A stretch of DNA of 64,000 nucleotides from NCBI GenBank assembly GCA_025506515.1, contig JACCIX010001234.1:114409-178408 (forward strand), given 5' to 3'. Position 1 is the first letter of the stretch; each line of letters opens with the position of its first letter. Shown in pieces: positions 45,235 to 55,976 of this stretch. This stretch comes from Flaveria trinervia (taxonomy: Eukaryota; Streptophyta; Magnoliopsida; Asterales; Asteraceae). The translations under genes were made by a program, and so were the position numbers. The notes under the pieces were generated by a model. It did not search any database and was not told where the DNA came from. It saw nothing but the letters and a program-made list of their open reading frames with translations.

Positions 45235-48200
45235 ATGGCGACCATGAAACTTAAACCTAGACATAACCGTGTTGCCTACCTCTCGAAATCGACCTTCTGG
45301 AACAAATTTGATAATGCCATTGATCTTATGGTGGATTCCCAATACCAAACCGCTTTTTTTTGAATCCTACCATATACCCTGAATCCTTAACCCAATTCTG
45401 GTCCAACGTCTCTGTAACAACTGGTGACGATGATAGCCAAATCACTCTCCAGTCGTTGGTTAACCAGAAACAGGTGGTAATCACCCTTGAAATCATTCGC
45501 AAAACCCTAAACTTGCATGATGCCACCTGTGTTGTAGAATACCCGAAAGGAACCATCGATATGTCTTTCATTAACAACGGGTATGAAGGAGACTTATGTG
45601 CTACAACCATTCTCAAAAAGCACTTATATGATGCTGAAAGACTTATCTTCCACATGGTGAATATCTGCCTTGCTCCAAAGACATCTTCATGGGATCAGAT
45701 GTCCTCACGATGGCAACAGGTATTGTACTCTATCTTTGAACGACAAAATCTAAATTTTTCTGAGATAGTGTTATGGAACTTAAGGATCTGGCTCAGAATC
45801 CTATGTCAAACAGATGGCTATTATATCCCAGGTTTCTGATGGCCATAATTTTAAATCAATTAAATTCTGACGGCCTTGTTGGTCTTGGAGTCCCTGCTCC
45901 AGCTGTCTTAGCTGAGGTATACTCCAGACATAACTCTGACCCCACTCTCAAAGGGGCTGCCCGCTGCTCAAACCCAAGCAGAGGGAACCCACAGCCTCCA
46001 CCTCCAGATTCAAAGTCCCCACCAAACCCAAACCCCAAAAGCCCAAAAAGGCTACTCAGGGAGATGAGTCCCCTGAGGATGCCCCTGTACCACCAATACA
46101 GGAACATATACTGGCTCTAACCCCCAGTTATGTTAGAGACTCAACCTGCTGAAACCGCACAGGTATCCTCTCTACAGGATCCTGTTGCAACAACACTAGG
46201 GGAACCCACACTACTGGAACCTATCTCAGTTGAGAAGGTTACCATTGAAGAGCACCTCACCCCGGGTGCAATGCTTCTGACCAATCTCCACTGCAACCGC
46301 CCTCAAAGCCCACTCTTATCGTTGCTAAAGTGCTGAGTCAGCTGCATTCCTCACCCCGTCCCAAAACCAATTCACACTAGGCATACCTCAAAATTGAGGG
46401 GGAGGACCAAAGTGCTGCTGATAACCCGCAGCACAGGGGTTATAATGTTCAATCTCCAAGTGTAGAAAAGGAGGTTAGAACTTCTGGTCAGGCTGCCACT
46501 TCTACTGATTCAGAAAATGAACAGGATGAAGTTGGTACCATATATAAGACCTCACCAGAGACAACTGCCAATGAAGGACAAAGTCCTGAGGCAGGAAGTC
46601 CCCAGAACCAAGAACAAGGGGCACATGCATATACTGATCTACACTCAGGGCATGTACATCCTGATTTAATCAGGAGGTCAGATGTTTCAACAAAGATTGA
46701 TGATGACCTGGGCTTTTTCTTCGATGTCTTAGCCCATAACACCATCCTAGAGACTGAGGTGAGCAGACTCAAAGAACTACTGGCCAAAATGTCTCAGGAC
46801 AAAAGTCCATCTACCCCAATAAACCCCCAGATGTATGGCACCTTCATTTGAAGGTTCACCAAACACTCAGCCACCACACTTAACTAAGCCACCAGCCCCT
46901 GTTTTTAGCACCAACTCTCAGGGACAGAACCCCTCTGAGTAATGGTTGAACCTTTCAAATCTCCTTACCTCTCATCACTCCCATCATCACTGAGATTGTA
47001 CATAAAGCCATTGATGAGAGGATCTCCTTAAATCTACAAACACTTGTTGATGATGTTGTGCAAAAGTCACTTTCTGCCATTCAAACCCCTGAACCCAATG
47101 CACCCAAAAAGGGGGAGTCTAAGGCAGTAAAAGAAAGAAAGAGAAAGAGAGTGGTTGATGAGAAACAACAAGAAAAAGAAAAGGAGCTAGAGAAATAGAA
47201 ACAACTGATCACTTATAAAAGGAAGAAAAGTGCTGAAACACAAGAGCCTGTTGAAGAGAAATCCTTAGAAGATCTGGTTAAAGAAGCTGATGAAGCTCAC
47301 AGCAGATCTATGGACAGAATAATAGACCAACTCTTTAGACAGGGCTTTGATACAGCCACTTTAGACACTGAGATCAGAAGGCTGGAAGTTAAGGAAATAC
47401 AAGAAAGATAGGCTAGTTACAGTGTTATGGATAGGGAAAGGTTGGAGATAATGACCAGATTTATTGCAAAATACTTGGGAAGATCATTGATTGAGATCAA
47501 ATCATGGACCAGAGACAGTATTCTAGCAATAACCACCAGAATCTGTTCTTCTGAAGCATTTAATAAGGGGTTAATTATAGAAGCATTGGATGAGGCAGGT
47601 GTTGGGAAAAGAACTGATATGGCCAATCTCTCCAAAGCAAAACTTACCACAAAAATGCTAGATCAGCCTTCCCTTACTCCAACTCATAAACAACCAACTC
47701 CAAAACCTGCCAACCCTATCCCTAAACCAAAACCACTCACAACTCAACCCACAAAACCAACTCCATTACCTCAAAAACCACCTCAAACCACACCCAGTGA
47801 TGCACGCAATCTCTGTTGTTCTCAAACTTAAAACACCTGAGCTCAGAAGTCAGCAGATGATTACACCTGACTTGCAAATGCAAATGGTGAAAGTAAAGAT
47901 TGAAGAAGCAGAACAGCAGAAGCAACATGATGAGCAATTTCTCAAAATGGTTGACAAGGACTTCCCTCAGTCCTCATCCATTTAAGAAATGAAGAAACAA
48001 GCTCTGAGGCTATACACTCTTAGGCATACATTCCAACATCAAAGAGAAAGAGTGAGGATTTGGCTAGACCCCAGGGTAAGTTCCAGAATTCATAAGAAAA
48101 ACATACCAAGTAGATATCATGGCCAAGTGAAAAAGACTTTGAATGCTACAATTAGTTTGGCTATGGTAGTCTCACCCTGGGAAATTATTGAAGAATTCAA

Positions 48201-48522
48201 GAGAGCACATAACTCAAAGACAACCCCTTAATCTATACTTGAGAACAAAATGATCAAGAAGGGGTTGTTATACAAGAAATTTGAACATCTTCAAAAGAAT
48301 GAACTCCAGTTGCTGCTAGAAGGCTCTCACCCAGATGAATTCGCATACAGAGAGATCATAACTGTTGAGTTGAAGAATGGGAAGACAGTTAGATATCTGT
48401 CTGAATATTATGGGCCTGAGTTGTTCTTTAAGGGAGAAGCAGAAGAACTCACCAAGGAGGAAGAAGTTGTTCTCCTTGAGGCCTATGCAAGAGAGTCTTA
48501 CAGACTCATCAATGGGAATTAG
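45235..48522 (+). pseudogene. Post-pol Sirevirus-type protein gene (F), broken
   Basis: Best-preserved copy of the post-pol gene family, about 1,096 codons with its breaks. It starts MATMKLKPRHN; a one-base loss in a T run near 45355 ends the first frame. The second frame (45360-45839) carries NPTIYPESLTQFW and FHMVNICLAPKTSS. LLYPRFLMAIILNQL follows near 45820. A Pro/Ser-rich stretch (45960-46980), a Lys/Glu-rich stretch (47100-47290), AHSRSMDRIIDQLFRQGF and RERLEIMTRFIAKYLGRS are kept, then a Pro/Thr-rich linker (47690-47800) and a basic C-terminal domain (47989-48522) with ALRLYTLRHTFQHQ and ELQLLLEGSHPDEFAYRE. It stops at TAG 48520-48522. No signal peptide or membrane span is visible. The role is unknown; a nucleic-acid or particle-associated role is only a guess from the basic and coiled-coil parts. 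Confidence 0.8.
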
Positions 48523-48718
48523 GTTTCATGGTTGGGACAAGGCTCTGTGTCCAGTTTCCCAAGATAGAGTTCCCTTCCGTACTTAGCCAATCAAATATTC
48601 AGAAACCTTTTCCCGGCTTGTGCTTACATGATTACCTCTGAAGCTGATCAAGAGGGTGTTTCTGCCAAAGAATAAGTGGGATCATCAATAAACTTAGAGG
48701 TTTTGGCTGCATTGGTTC

Positions 48719-48728
48719 AGGGGGAGTT
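48719..48728 (+). other. Polypurine tract of element F
   Basis: AGGGGGAGTT directly before the 3' LTR. The 196 bases between the post-pol stop and the PPT are non-coding in A and F. Confidence 0.85.
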
Positions 48729-49440
48729 TGTTGGACCAAAAGAACCAATGAGCCTGATCAGAAAAACCTCTAAGTCCCACAGACATTACAACTGCTGAAG
48801 AAAATTACAACAACTGAAGACATCAGCTGATTACAAGGTCTGAAGACAAAGTCTGAAGACAAAATCTGAATACTTCTACTGAAGACAAAGTCTGAAAGTA
48901 AAGTACTGAAGACAAAGTCTGAAAGTAAAGTACTGAAGACAAAGACTAAAGACAAAGACTGAAGACCAGAGTGATCAGTAGTTGTCACAACAGCTGAAGT
49001 TATTAACTTTAGTAATTGTGATGGTTTTCCTTTCAGTACTTGTAATTTACTTTTTAGTAGTTTATAGTTTTAGTAGTTTTAGTTCAGTAGTTTTATGTTT
49101 TTGTACTTAGCATTCTCTGAGATGTGATCAGTTGTTGAGAACATTCTCAGTAGTTTGCATAGTTTCAGTTGTTTGTATAAATCTGTTAAATGTCACTATC
49201 AAGTGACATCAGCAGACGTCACATTCCTATATAAGGATTGTTGACCTAATTGTAACTGTGACTTTGAGCCACCACGAAAGCATTTGAATGAAATATTCCT
49301 TTTGCAGAATTCTCTCTCTTTCTATAACATGCACTATTCCATTGAATATCAATTGTGTTCTTGCAAAATTGTTTAATTCATTGATCGAATTCCGCTGCAA
49401 TCTACTCTAATCAATCAAACTTAGATCGCTGATCTTAACA
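48729..49440 (+). repeat. 3' LTR of element F (712 bp)
   Basis: TGTTGGACC to CTTAACA, followed by AACAT. TATA CTATATAAGG at about 49227-49236. It has fewer CTGAAAGTAAAG units than the 5' LTR. Confidence 0.92.
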
Positions 49441-49987
49441 AACATTATGCACGAAGCTGACTCCAGTACCTGGGACAAGCGGCAAGGATCCCATACATAT
49501 GGTCAATCACAAGGATTGGGCCCCAGTGTGCATCCTTCTGGGGTAGCTAACCCGCACACAGTGAGCTAACACCCTTCATTGGGTGTGGACCTCCATACAT
49601 TTGCTTGCAAGACTTTTACCTTCATTCATTCGTTAATGCATGCATTCATTCATCATGTTCCTCTTTCATTATCTTTCACTTTACGTTACATAATACTTTC
49701 GGTTCATTCATTAACATAACACATAAAGCCATGGAAAGATAAACATTCATCATTATAGGAACATAACATAACATACCAGTCATACATCATCACAGGGCAT
49801 TATACATACATAACATACATCATGCATAATCATGCAACATCATCATCATCATCATCATCATCATCCATAGCATGCCCATCATACTATCTATGACCCCTAA
49901 AGTCAACTTATATTCCCTCGGGAATTTCCCAAGTCAAAGCCTACTTTACACATTTTCCCCAAAAATCAGAAAAATATTCTAAGTCCT

Positions 49988-50400
49988 AGGCGCATGGGTA
50001 CTATACAGGCGCATGGACACTATTCAGGTGCATGGGGAACACTTAGGCACATGGGCCACTTTTAGGCGCATGGGTACTGTTCAGGCACATGAGGATTCCA
50101 GGACTTCTGAACACTTAGTAAGTTCCATCCCAATCTAGGCGCATGGATACTATTCAGACGCATGAGCACTTAGGCGCATGGGCCACTTAGGCGCATGGGC
50201 ACTATTGGGGCGCATGGCCCTACCCTTAGTCATCCGACTAACATTTCGAGGCGCATGGGCCACTGTTCAGGCGCATGGGCTGAACTTAAACATTTCTAAG
50301 GCAAATTTTGGGCGCATGAGCTACTATTTAGGCGCATGGCTTACACTTAATTCTTTCTAAGGGACTTTCAGACGTATGAACACTTATCTAGGCGCATGAG
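49988..50400 (-). repeat. GGCGCATGGG dispersed array in E LTR
   Basis: About 18 variants of GGCGCATGGGC at irregular spacing, parallel to 19991-20390 in C1. A local loss or gain distinguishes the two (for example the CATGAGGATTCCAGG stretch near 50090 is only in E). Confidence 0.8.
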
Positions 50401-50683
50401 CATTCTGTAAAACATGTTTCTAGGATATTTTCAATCCTAATCATCAAACCCATCTGTTCTAAGCATAATGTGGCTATTCTAAACATGAGTAGCCTATAAA
50501 CCATCAAGAACTAACATCCAACATACACCATACATACAGGTATTCACACATAAACTTGTAAAATCAATTAATACGTTTTCAGCCCCAAAGATAGTTAAAA
50601 CATGTAAAAACCAGGGTCTAGAACTCACCTGGTGCAACTTGGGTGTTCTTCCTTTTAACCCGCTTGCAAAGAGTTCAAAACAC

Positions 50684-50801
50684 CTAGAAATAACATCCAA
50701 ATACATACACAAGAGCACAAACACAACACATAAGCACATAATTATAATCACATTACCGGGCTAAAACCCGACATAAAAACATAAAAACCCTGAATTCTTA
50801 C
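50684..50801 (-). other. Intron-like 118-nt segment in the E LTR
   Basis: On the minus strand the sequence reads GAATTCAAG, then GTAAGAATTC ... TTATTTCTAG, then GTGTTTTGAAC. The segment is T-rich and has perfect GT-AG ends. The C1 5' LTR reads GAATTCAAGGTGTTTGAAC with the segment missing exactly at those junctions, and the C1 3' LTR also lacks it. This is what reverse transcription of a spliced RNA would leave. Confidence 0.68.
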
Positions 50802-51037
50802 CTTGAATTCACTTTTCTTCTTCCCCTTCTTCTTCAATCGGAGAGTATTTTCCGCTCTCTCTCTCTAAAACCGAGACAAATGGTGAAGTGAGGTGAGGGT
50901 GGGCGGCCATACTCACCTTTACACCAACTTTTGAAAGTTTTATCCTTTTTGGACACTTTTAGTCCCTCCTCTTGGACTTTATTGCCCTTCATGCTTTTAT
51001 TCTTATTCTTGACTTAAAAAAAGATCCAGGTGTTACA

Positions 51038-51050
51038 AGTCCACCCCCTT
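51038..51050 (-). other. Polypurine tract of E
   Basis: AAGGGGGTGGACT on the minus strand before the LTR start, identical to C1. Confidence 0.82.
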
Positions 51051-51075
51051 ATATAGGTTTCATCCCCGAAACCTG

Positions 51076-54000
51076 TTATTCCTCGAACATATAAGGATAA
51101 TGTTGCCTCATCTCCTCCTCGGTCTCCTATGTAGACTCAGATCCCTTTATGTTCTTCCATTGTACACGCACAAGAGGAACCACTTTATTTCTCAGTCTCT
51201 TCTCTTTAGATCGATGATTGCCACTGGATGCTTCACATAATTGAGCCTTTCATTAACTTCAATGTCCTTCAGTGGAACAATCATGTCTTCATCAGCTATA
51301 CACTTTCTCAAATGAGATACATGGAATGTCGGGTGAATTCCACTTAACTCATCAGGCAACTCCAATCTATAGGCCACCTCTCCCACTCGAGCAATGATTC
51401 GGAAAGGGCCTACATACCTTGGGCTCAACTTGCCTCGCTTCCTAAATCGGATAATACCCTTCCAAGGTGAGACCTTCAACATGACCCGGTCACCCACCTG
51501 GAACTCAATTGGCCTACGTCGTTTATCGGCATACGACTTCTGTCTATCTTTAGCTGCCTTCATGAAGGCTTTGATCCTCTCAAGCTTTTTAGTCGTAGCC
51601 TCGATTACATCGACGCTTCCTAACTCTTTCTGACCAATGTCACCCCAACAAACGGGTGTTCTGCATCTCCTACCGTATAGCATATCATATGGTGGCATAC
51701 CAATGCTGGCATGATAGCTGTTGTTATATGGGAATTCGGCTAACGATAAGTGGTTGTCCCAACTTCCACCAAAATCGATTACACATGCCCAAAGCATGTC
51801 CTCCAATGTCTGAATGGTCCTCTCTGACTGACCATCAGTTTGGGGATGATAATTGTGCTAATATGTAACCTCGTCCCCATGGCATCGTGGAATTTCCTCC
51901 AGAATTTAGATGTAAACCGGGTGACGCGATCAGACACGATAGACACTGGCACACCATGACGAGTTACAATCTCCTTGATTAACAGGTCATCCAACCTTTC
52001 GGATGAATATGTCTCATGGATCGGTAGGAAGTGAGCACTCTTCGTCAAGCTGTCAACAATCACCCATATGGCATCGTACCCCTTCGGAGTACGTGGCAGC
52101 TTTGTAATGAAATCCGTGGTGATGTGCTCCCACTTCCATTCCGGTATATCCAAAGGTTGGATCTTCCCATACGGCTTTTGATGTTCCGCCTTCACTTGCA
52201 AACAAGTAAGGCACTTGCTCACATACTCCACCACGTCACGCTTCATACCCAGCCACCAATAATCCTTCTTCATGTCTTGGTACATCTTTGTGGCATTGGG
52301 ATGGATAGAGTATCGGGTCTTGTGAGCTTCGTCCATAATCTTCACACGTAGATTCCCGAAACGAGGAATCCACACCCGTCCAAATTGAGTTTTAACACCA
52401 AGCGTGTTTTCACTCAATTCCCTAACCAGACCTCTCATTCTTTCAGAGTTTAGATGATCTTTTTTTAATGCCTCATCCTGAAACTCCTTGACTTGCTTCA
52501 TTACATCAGAGGTCATGATTAGTTGGTATGCTTTCACCCGAATTGGCTCGGGCCTCCTCTTCCGGCTAAGAGCATCAGCCACCACGTTAGCTTTGCCCGG
52601 ATGGTAATGGATCTCACAATCATAATCCTTTATGAGCTCCAACCATCGTCTCTGCCTCATATTCAGGTCCTTCTACTCAAAGAAGTACTTTAAGCTCTTG
52701 TGGTCGGTGAAGATGGTGCACTTCGTTCCATACAGATAGTGCCTCCAAATCTTTAGTGCAAAGACCACGGCCGCTAGTTCCAAGTCATGAGTAGGGTAGT
52801 TGACCTCATGAACCTTCAGCTATCGGGATGCGTAGGCTATAACTTTTTCTCTTTGCATTAACACACACCCCAACCCCGAGTAAGAAGCGTTTGAATACAC
52901 CACTAAATCTTCGCTTCCATCGGGTAACGACAAGACAGGAGCTTGAGTCAACCTCGCCTTTAACTCCTCGAATGCCTTCTCCTGAGCCTGACCCCATACA
53001 TACTATACATTCTTCTGGGTCAACTTAGTCAGTGGAGAAGCAATCTTAGAGAAGTATTGGATAAATCTCCTATAGTAGCCCACCAAACCCAAGAAACTAT
53101 GAATCTCGGATGGCGTCTTTGGAGACTTCCATTGCGTCACTGCCTCTACCTTAGCTGGGTCCACCATAATCCCATCGGGATTCACCACATGACCCAAGCG
53201 TAACCAAAACACGCACTTGGAGAATTTTGCATACAACTTCTCCCTTCTTAACGTCTCTAGAACCTCCCGAATGTGACCGGCATGCTCAATCTCACTCTTT
53301 GAATAAATCAGGATATCATCAATAAACACAATCACCGATTTATCTAGCATTGGCCGACACACTCGATTCATTAGATCCATAAAAGCAGTTGGCGCATTGG
53401 TCAATCCAAATAACATTACGAGGAACTCATAGTGACCTTAGTGCGTGCGAAAAGCTGTTTTAGGAATGTCCTGCTCCTTCACCTTCAGCTGATGGTAACC
53501 AGATCGAAGATCTATCCTCGAAAACCAACTGGCACCTTGGAGCTGATCAAACAGATCATCTATTCTTGGTAGGGGGTATGGTTTTTCACTGTCAACTTGT
53601 TTAGCTCTCGGTAGTCAATACACATCCTTATACTACCGTCTTTCTTCTTCACAAATAATACCGAAGCACCCCATGGAGAGATACTCAGTCTAATGAACCC
53701 CTTATCTAGCAGTTCTTGCAACTGCTCCATTAACTCTTTCATCTCAGTCGAAGCCAACCGGTACGGTGCCTTGGCAATGGGTTGAGCACCGGGTATCAAG
53801 TCAATTTGGAACTCAACCTCGCGATCTGGTGGCACACCGGGTAAATCTTCCGGGAATACATCTGGAAATTCGCGCACCACTGGTACTTCGGATAATTACG
53901 GTACCGACGCATCCACATCTTTTATGTATGCCAAGCAGGCACTACATCCGCGTCTCATGCACTTTCCCGCCACCGCCATCGAAATAACCCTCGGGATTAT

Positions 54001-54480
54001 CGTAACGCAATCACCATAAACCGTCACCTCAAATCCGTCAGGCGTTGTCAATCGGATCATCTTCTTGCGACACACGATGTTTGCCTCATAGGTTGCTAAC
54101 CAGTCCATCCCTAGTACTACATCAAATCCACCTAGGGGTATCACGTGTAACCTAGCAGCAAACCTATGGCGTTCTAGTTCTATGGCACAGTCCTCTATCA
54201 CCTCAGTAATTCTAGTGGACTTACCATAGCAGTTTCTACATCGAATGGCTCACCAATACATCTACTCCTATTGGGAAACTTAGCACCAAAGGCAGCAGAA
54301 ATGAAACTCTTACTAGCACCAGAATCAAACAACACAGATGCAAGAGTTTGGTTTACTAGAAACATACCTAACACCACGTCGGGGTCTGTCCTAGCCTCCT
54401 CCCGAGTCATCGTGAAAGCTCGGGCGCTTGCCTTCTGCCCTTCTCCTTCGGAATTCTTCACCCTGGAACTCTCGACCCTT
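51076..54480 (-). pseudogene. Gypsy pol (E): protease, RT, RNase H, integrase, chromodomain-like end
   Basis: Nearly full-length minus-strand pol. Protease: LFDSGASKSFISAAF near 54300-54345 with catalytic Asp, then LGGFDVVLGMDWLA. RT: VLFVKKKDGSIRMCIDYREL and FIDDILIYSKSE (catalytic, about 53310-53340). RNase H: VVYSNASYSG (an Asp of this motif is Asn here) and FTDHKSLKYF. Integrase: YVSKCLTCLQVKAEHQKPYG, DFITKLPRTPKG, SDRVTRF and the QTLEDML region. The tail has the V-W, E-T-E shape of a chromodomain, which targets heterochromatin in chromoviruses. Stops: TAA in RT near 53440, TAG in RNase H at 52822-52820 and about 52675, and TAG for the chromodomain Trp near 51138. Breaks also near 53555, 54230 and 51850. 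The end is TAA at 51078-51076. Confidence 0.87.
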
Positions 54481-55669
54481 GGCTTCTTACACTCCTGCTC
54501 ATGTGACCACTTCCCCCACAGGTGAAACACTTCACACCTCCACAGCCTCTAGCCATATGACCAGGCTTCCCACACTTGAAACAGATATTCGACCCCCCTC
54601 TGCACTCGCCACCATGCTCCTTCCCGCACTTGCCACACTTCTCCAACCCAGCACCAGCTATGACCACACGTCGGTCACCTACCCTCGCCACCTTATTGTT
54701 TCGAGCGGCTCTACCACGTCCAAACCATTTCCCATTCCTGTTTCTCCCATCCCTACTCGTCTTCTTCTCCTCGGCCACTACCACCTCACGCTCATCATAT
54801 AGTCTACCAGCCAAATCAACCACCGACCTAAAAGTGCTCGGCCGGGCGGCGATCATATGCCTATAGATATCCGCCGGCAGTCCCTGGATATATCTCTTAA
54901 TCTTTCGTGACAGTGGTATCACCTGATCGGGCACCAGTCGTGCCATTTCATTGAACTTTGTGGTGTAATCTTGGTGCGTCATAGTTCCCGCCTCTAGTTG
55001 CAGAAACTCTCTCTCGACCTTGTCCATTTCCCAGTGAGGACAAAACTCCTCGATCACCAACTTCTTCAACTCCGACCATCTCATTCTCCCGATCGCCTGA
55101 CTACCCTCGGCTTGGACAATATCGTCCCACCAGCACAGAGCCGAGTCTACGAATGAGTGGGTAGCGAACTTAACCTTCTGCTCTTCTCGGCACTCACTGA
55201 TATCAAGTACCCCCTCCATTTCCTTCATCCACCAGTGAGCAGCGGCAGTGTCGTTTCCATCGAAAGTAGGGGTTTTGCATCTCATAAACACCCCGTATTT
55301 GCAGCCTCGGGTCGCCTCCGGCGCAGGCTCTTCTTCCTTGTCCTCATCATCGGACGGAACTGTCTCAGTCTTGGGTTGTCTTCTTTCGCCCGTAGGTCCA
55401 CTCCTTTCCTTTCTCTCTCCCTCTTTAACTGCCTTTATCACTTCAGTCACCACAGACAGTAGGATCTTCTGCATGACTTGGTGCACTTCTTCCACAACCG
55501 CCTCCTTCACTGAGGCTCTCAGGTTAGCACTCTCATCTCCGCCCTCCGGATGAGGGGTTTCTGGTTCTTCATGAACCACTTTCTCGACTCTGGGTCTCCC
55601 CCTCTTAGGTCGCGGTTCAGCATCGTGACCTCCACCACGATAGGCCTTCGAAGATCTACCACCAGCCAT
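54458..55669 (-). CDS. Gypsy Gag (E), open through capsid and knuckles
   Basis: The longest intact retroelement frame in the window, 403 residues. The ATG at 55669 begins MAGGRSSKAYRGGG. Order: basic N-terminus with PKRGRPRVEK (about residues 20-30), a helical segment (50-85), an acidic run (DDEDKEEEP), the capsid core (about 135-290; WWMKEMEGVLDI, FLQLEAGTMTHQDYTTKFNE, RYIQGLPADIYRHMI), a Lys/Arg-rich linker and knuckles CGKCGKEHGGEC, CFKCGKPGHMARGC and CFTCGGSGHMSR. The last Cys of the third knuckle is lost by a frameshift near 54500, where the frame should continue into protease. Capsid function may be kept, but the Gag-Pol link is broken. Confidence 0.87.
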   Translation of the reverse strand: MAGGRSSKAYRGGGHDAEPRPKRGRPRVEKVVHEEPETPHPEGGDESANLRASVKEAVVEEVHQVMQKILLSVVTEVIKAVKEGERKERSGPTGERRQPKTETVPSDDEDKEEEPAPEATRGCKYGVFMRCKTPTFDGNDTAAAHWWMKEMEGVLDISECREEQKVKFATHSFVDSALCWWDDIVQAEGSQAIGRMRWSELKKLVIEEFCPHWEMDKVEREFLQLEAGTMTHQDYTTKFNEMARLVPDQVIPLSRKIKRYIQGLPADIYRHMIAARPSTFRSVVDLAGRLYDEREVVVAEEKKTSRDGRNRNGKWFGRGRAARNNKVARVGDRRVVIAGAGLEKCGKCGKEHGGECRGGSNICFKCGKPGHMARGCGGVKCFTCGGSGHMSRSVRSQGSRVPG

Positions 55670-55976
55670 CTCCTAACACACTGAAAGATTCAAACACCAA
55701 CACGGTCATTCAAGGGAATAGCTCAGGTTATGTCAAGTATAGTAAGTCCCTAATTACAGTAGCCAGTTGTGACTAGCCACTCAATTTACTCTTCATACCC
55801 CGAGCATTACCTGTCCGACTACATTAGTATTTAAATCTACATACAACACATAACCACATACCATGCGCACATAAACCGTTAACATTACGAAAACCTGATG
55901 GCACGTAGCTACTCAGATTGGCATCCCATTCCCATTCCGTCTCATCTCAGTTTAAGTTAAGGTTTATTTTGAAAAT
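55670..55976 (-). promoter_or_regulatory. E leader with splice-acceptor-like site
   Basis: About 300 bases without a gene. On the minus strand TTTGAATCTTTCAG (CAG at 55683-55681) stands 14 bases before the Gag codon, as in C2. Conservation in two diverged elements supports a 3' splice site. The leader is cut at GAAAAT by element G. Confidence 0.42.

Larger units (their letters stand above)
37375..49440 (+). mobile_element. Copia element F (Sirevirus-like), complete, 12.1 kb
   Basis: A full plus-strand element inserted in the E 3' LTR. The target duplication AACAT is present at 37370-37374 and 49441-49445; joining the flanks restores CCCCGAACATTATGCACG of the LTR. It has the same order as B: 5' LTR, PBS, Gag, PR, INT, RT, RH, hairpin spacer, post-pol gene, PPT and 3' LTR. 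LTR and coding sequence place it with A rather than B. The coding frame is broken many times, often by one-base losses. Confidence 0.95.
49441..51037 (-). repeat. E 3' LTR, part 2
   Basis: Continues the E LTR after F and ends with the LTR start (minus) TGTAACACC at 51037. Non-coding. It holds the CATT/CATC microsatellites (49620-49870), the GGCGCATGGG array (49988-50400), the GTGAGT donor-like site at 50628-50623, the intron-like segment 50684-50801 and a GAGA leader-like block near 50855-50870. Confidence 0.88.
36689..55976 (-). mobile_element. Ty3/gypsy chromovirus E, minus strand, split by F and G
   Basis: Minus-strand element of the C1 family. From left: 3' LTR in two pieces (36689-37374 and 49446-51037) around copia element F, PPT, pol ending in a chromodomain-like segment, Gag and leader. 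At 55976 the leader is cut by element G; the matching C2 sequence continues for only about 100 bases to the PBS and LTR, so E's 5' LTR should lie right of G, outside the window. E keeps an intron-like segment in its LTR that C1 lacks. Coding breaks are few compared with the copia elements, but several are stops. Confidence 0.87.

Noticed and set aside
54428..54866. Plus-strand frames rich in Pro/Ser at 54428-54866 and 27266-27643
   Set aside because: Antisense shadows of Gag knuckle regions of E and C2.
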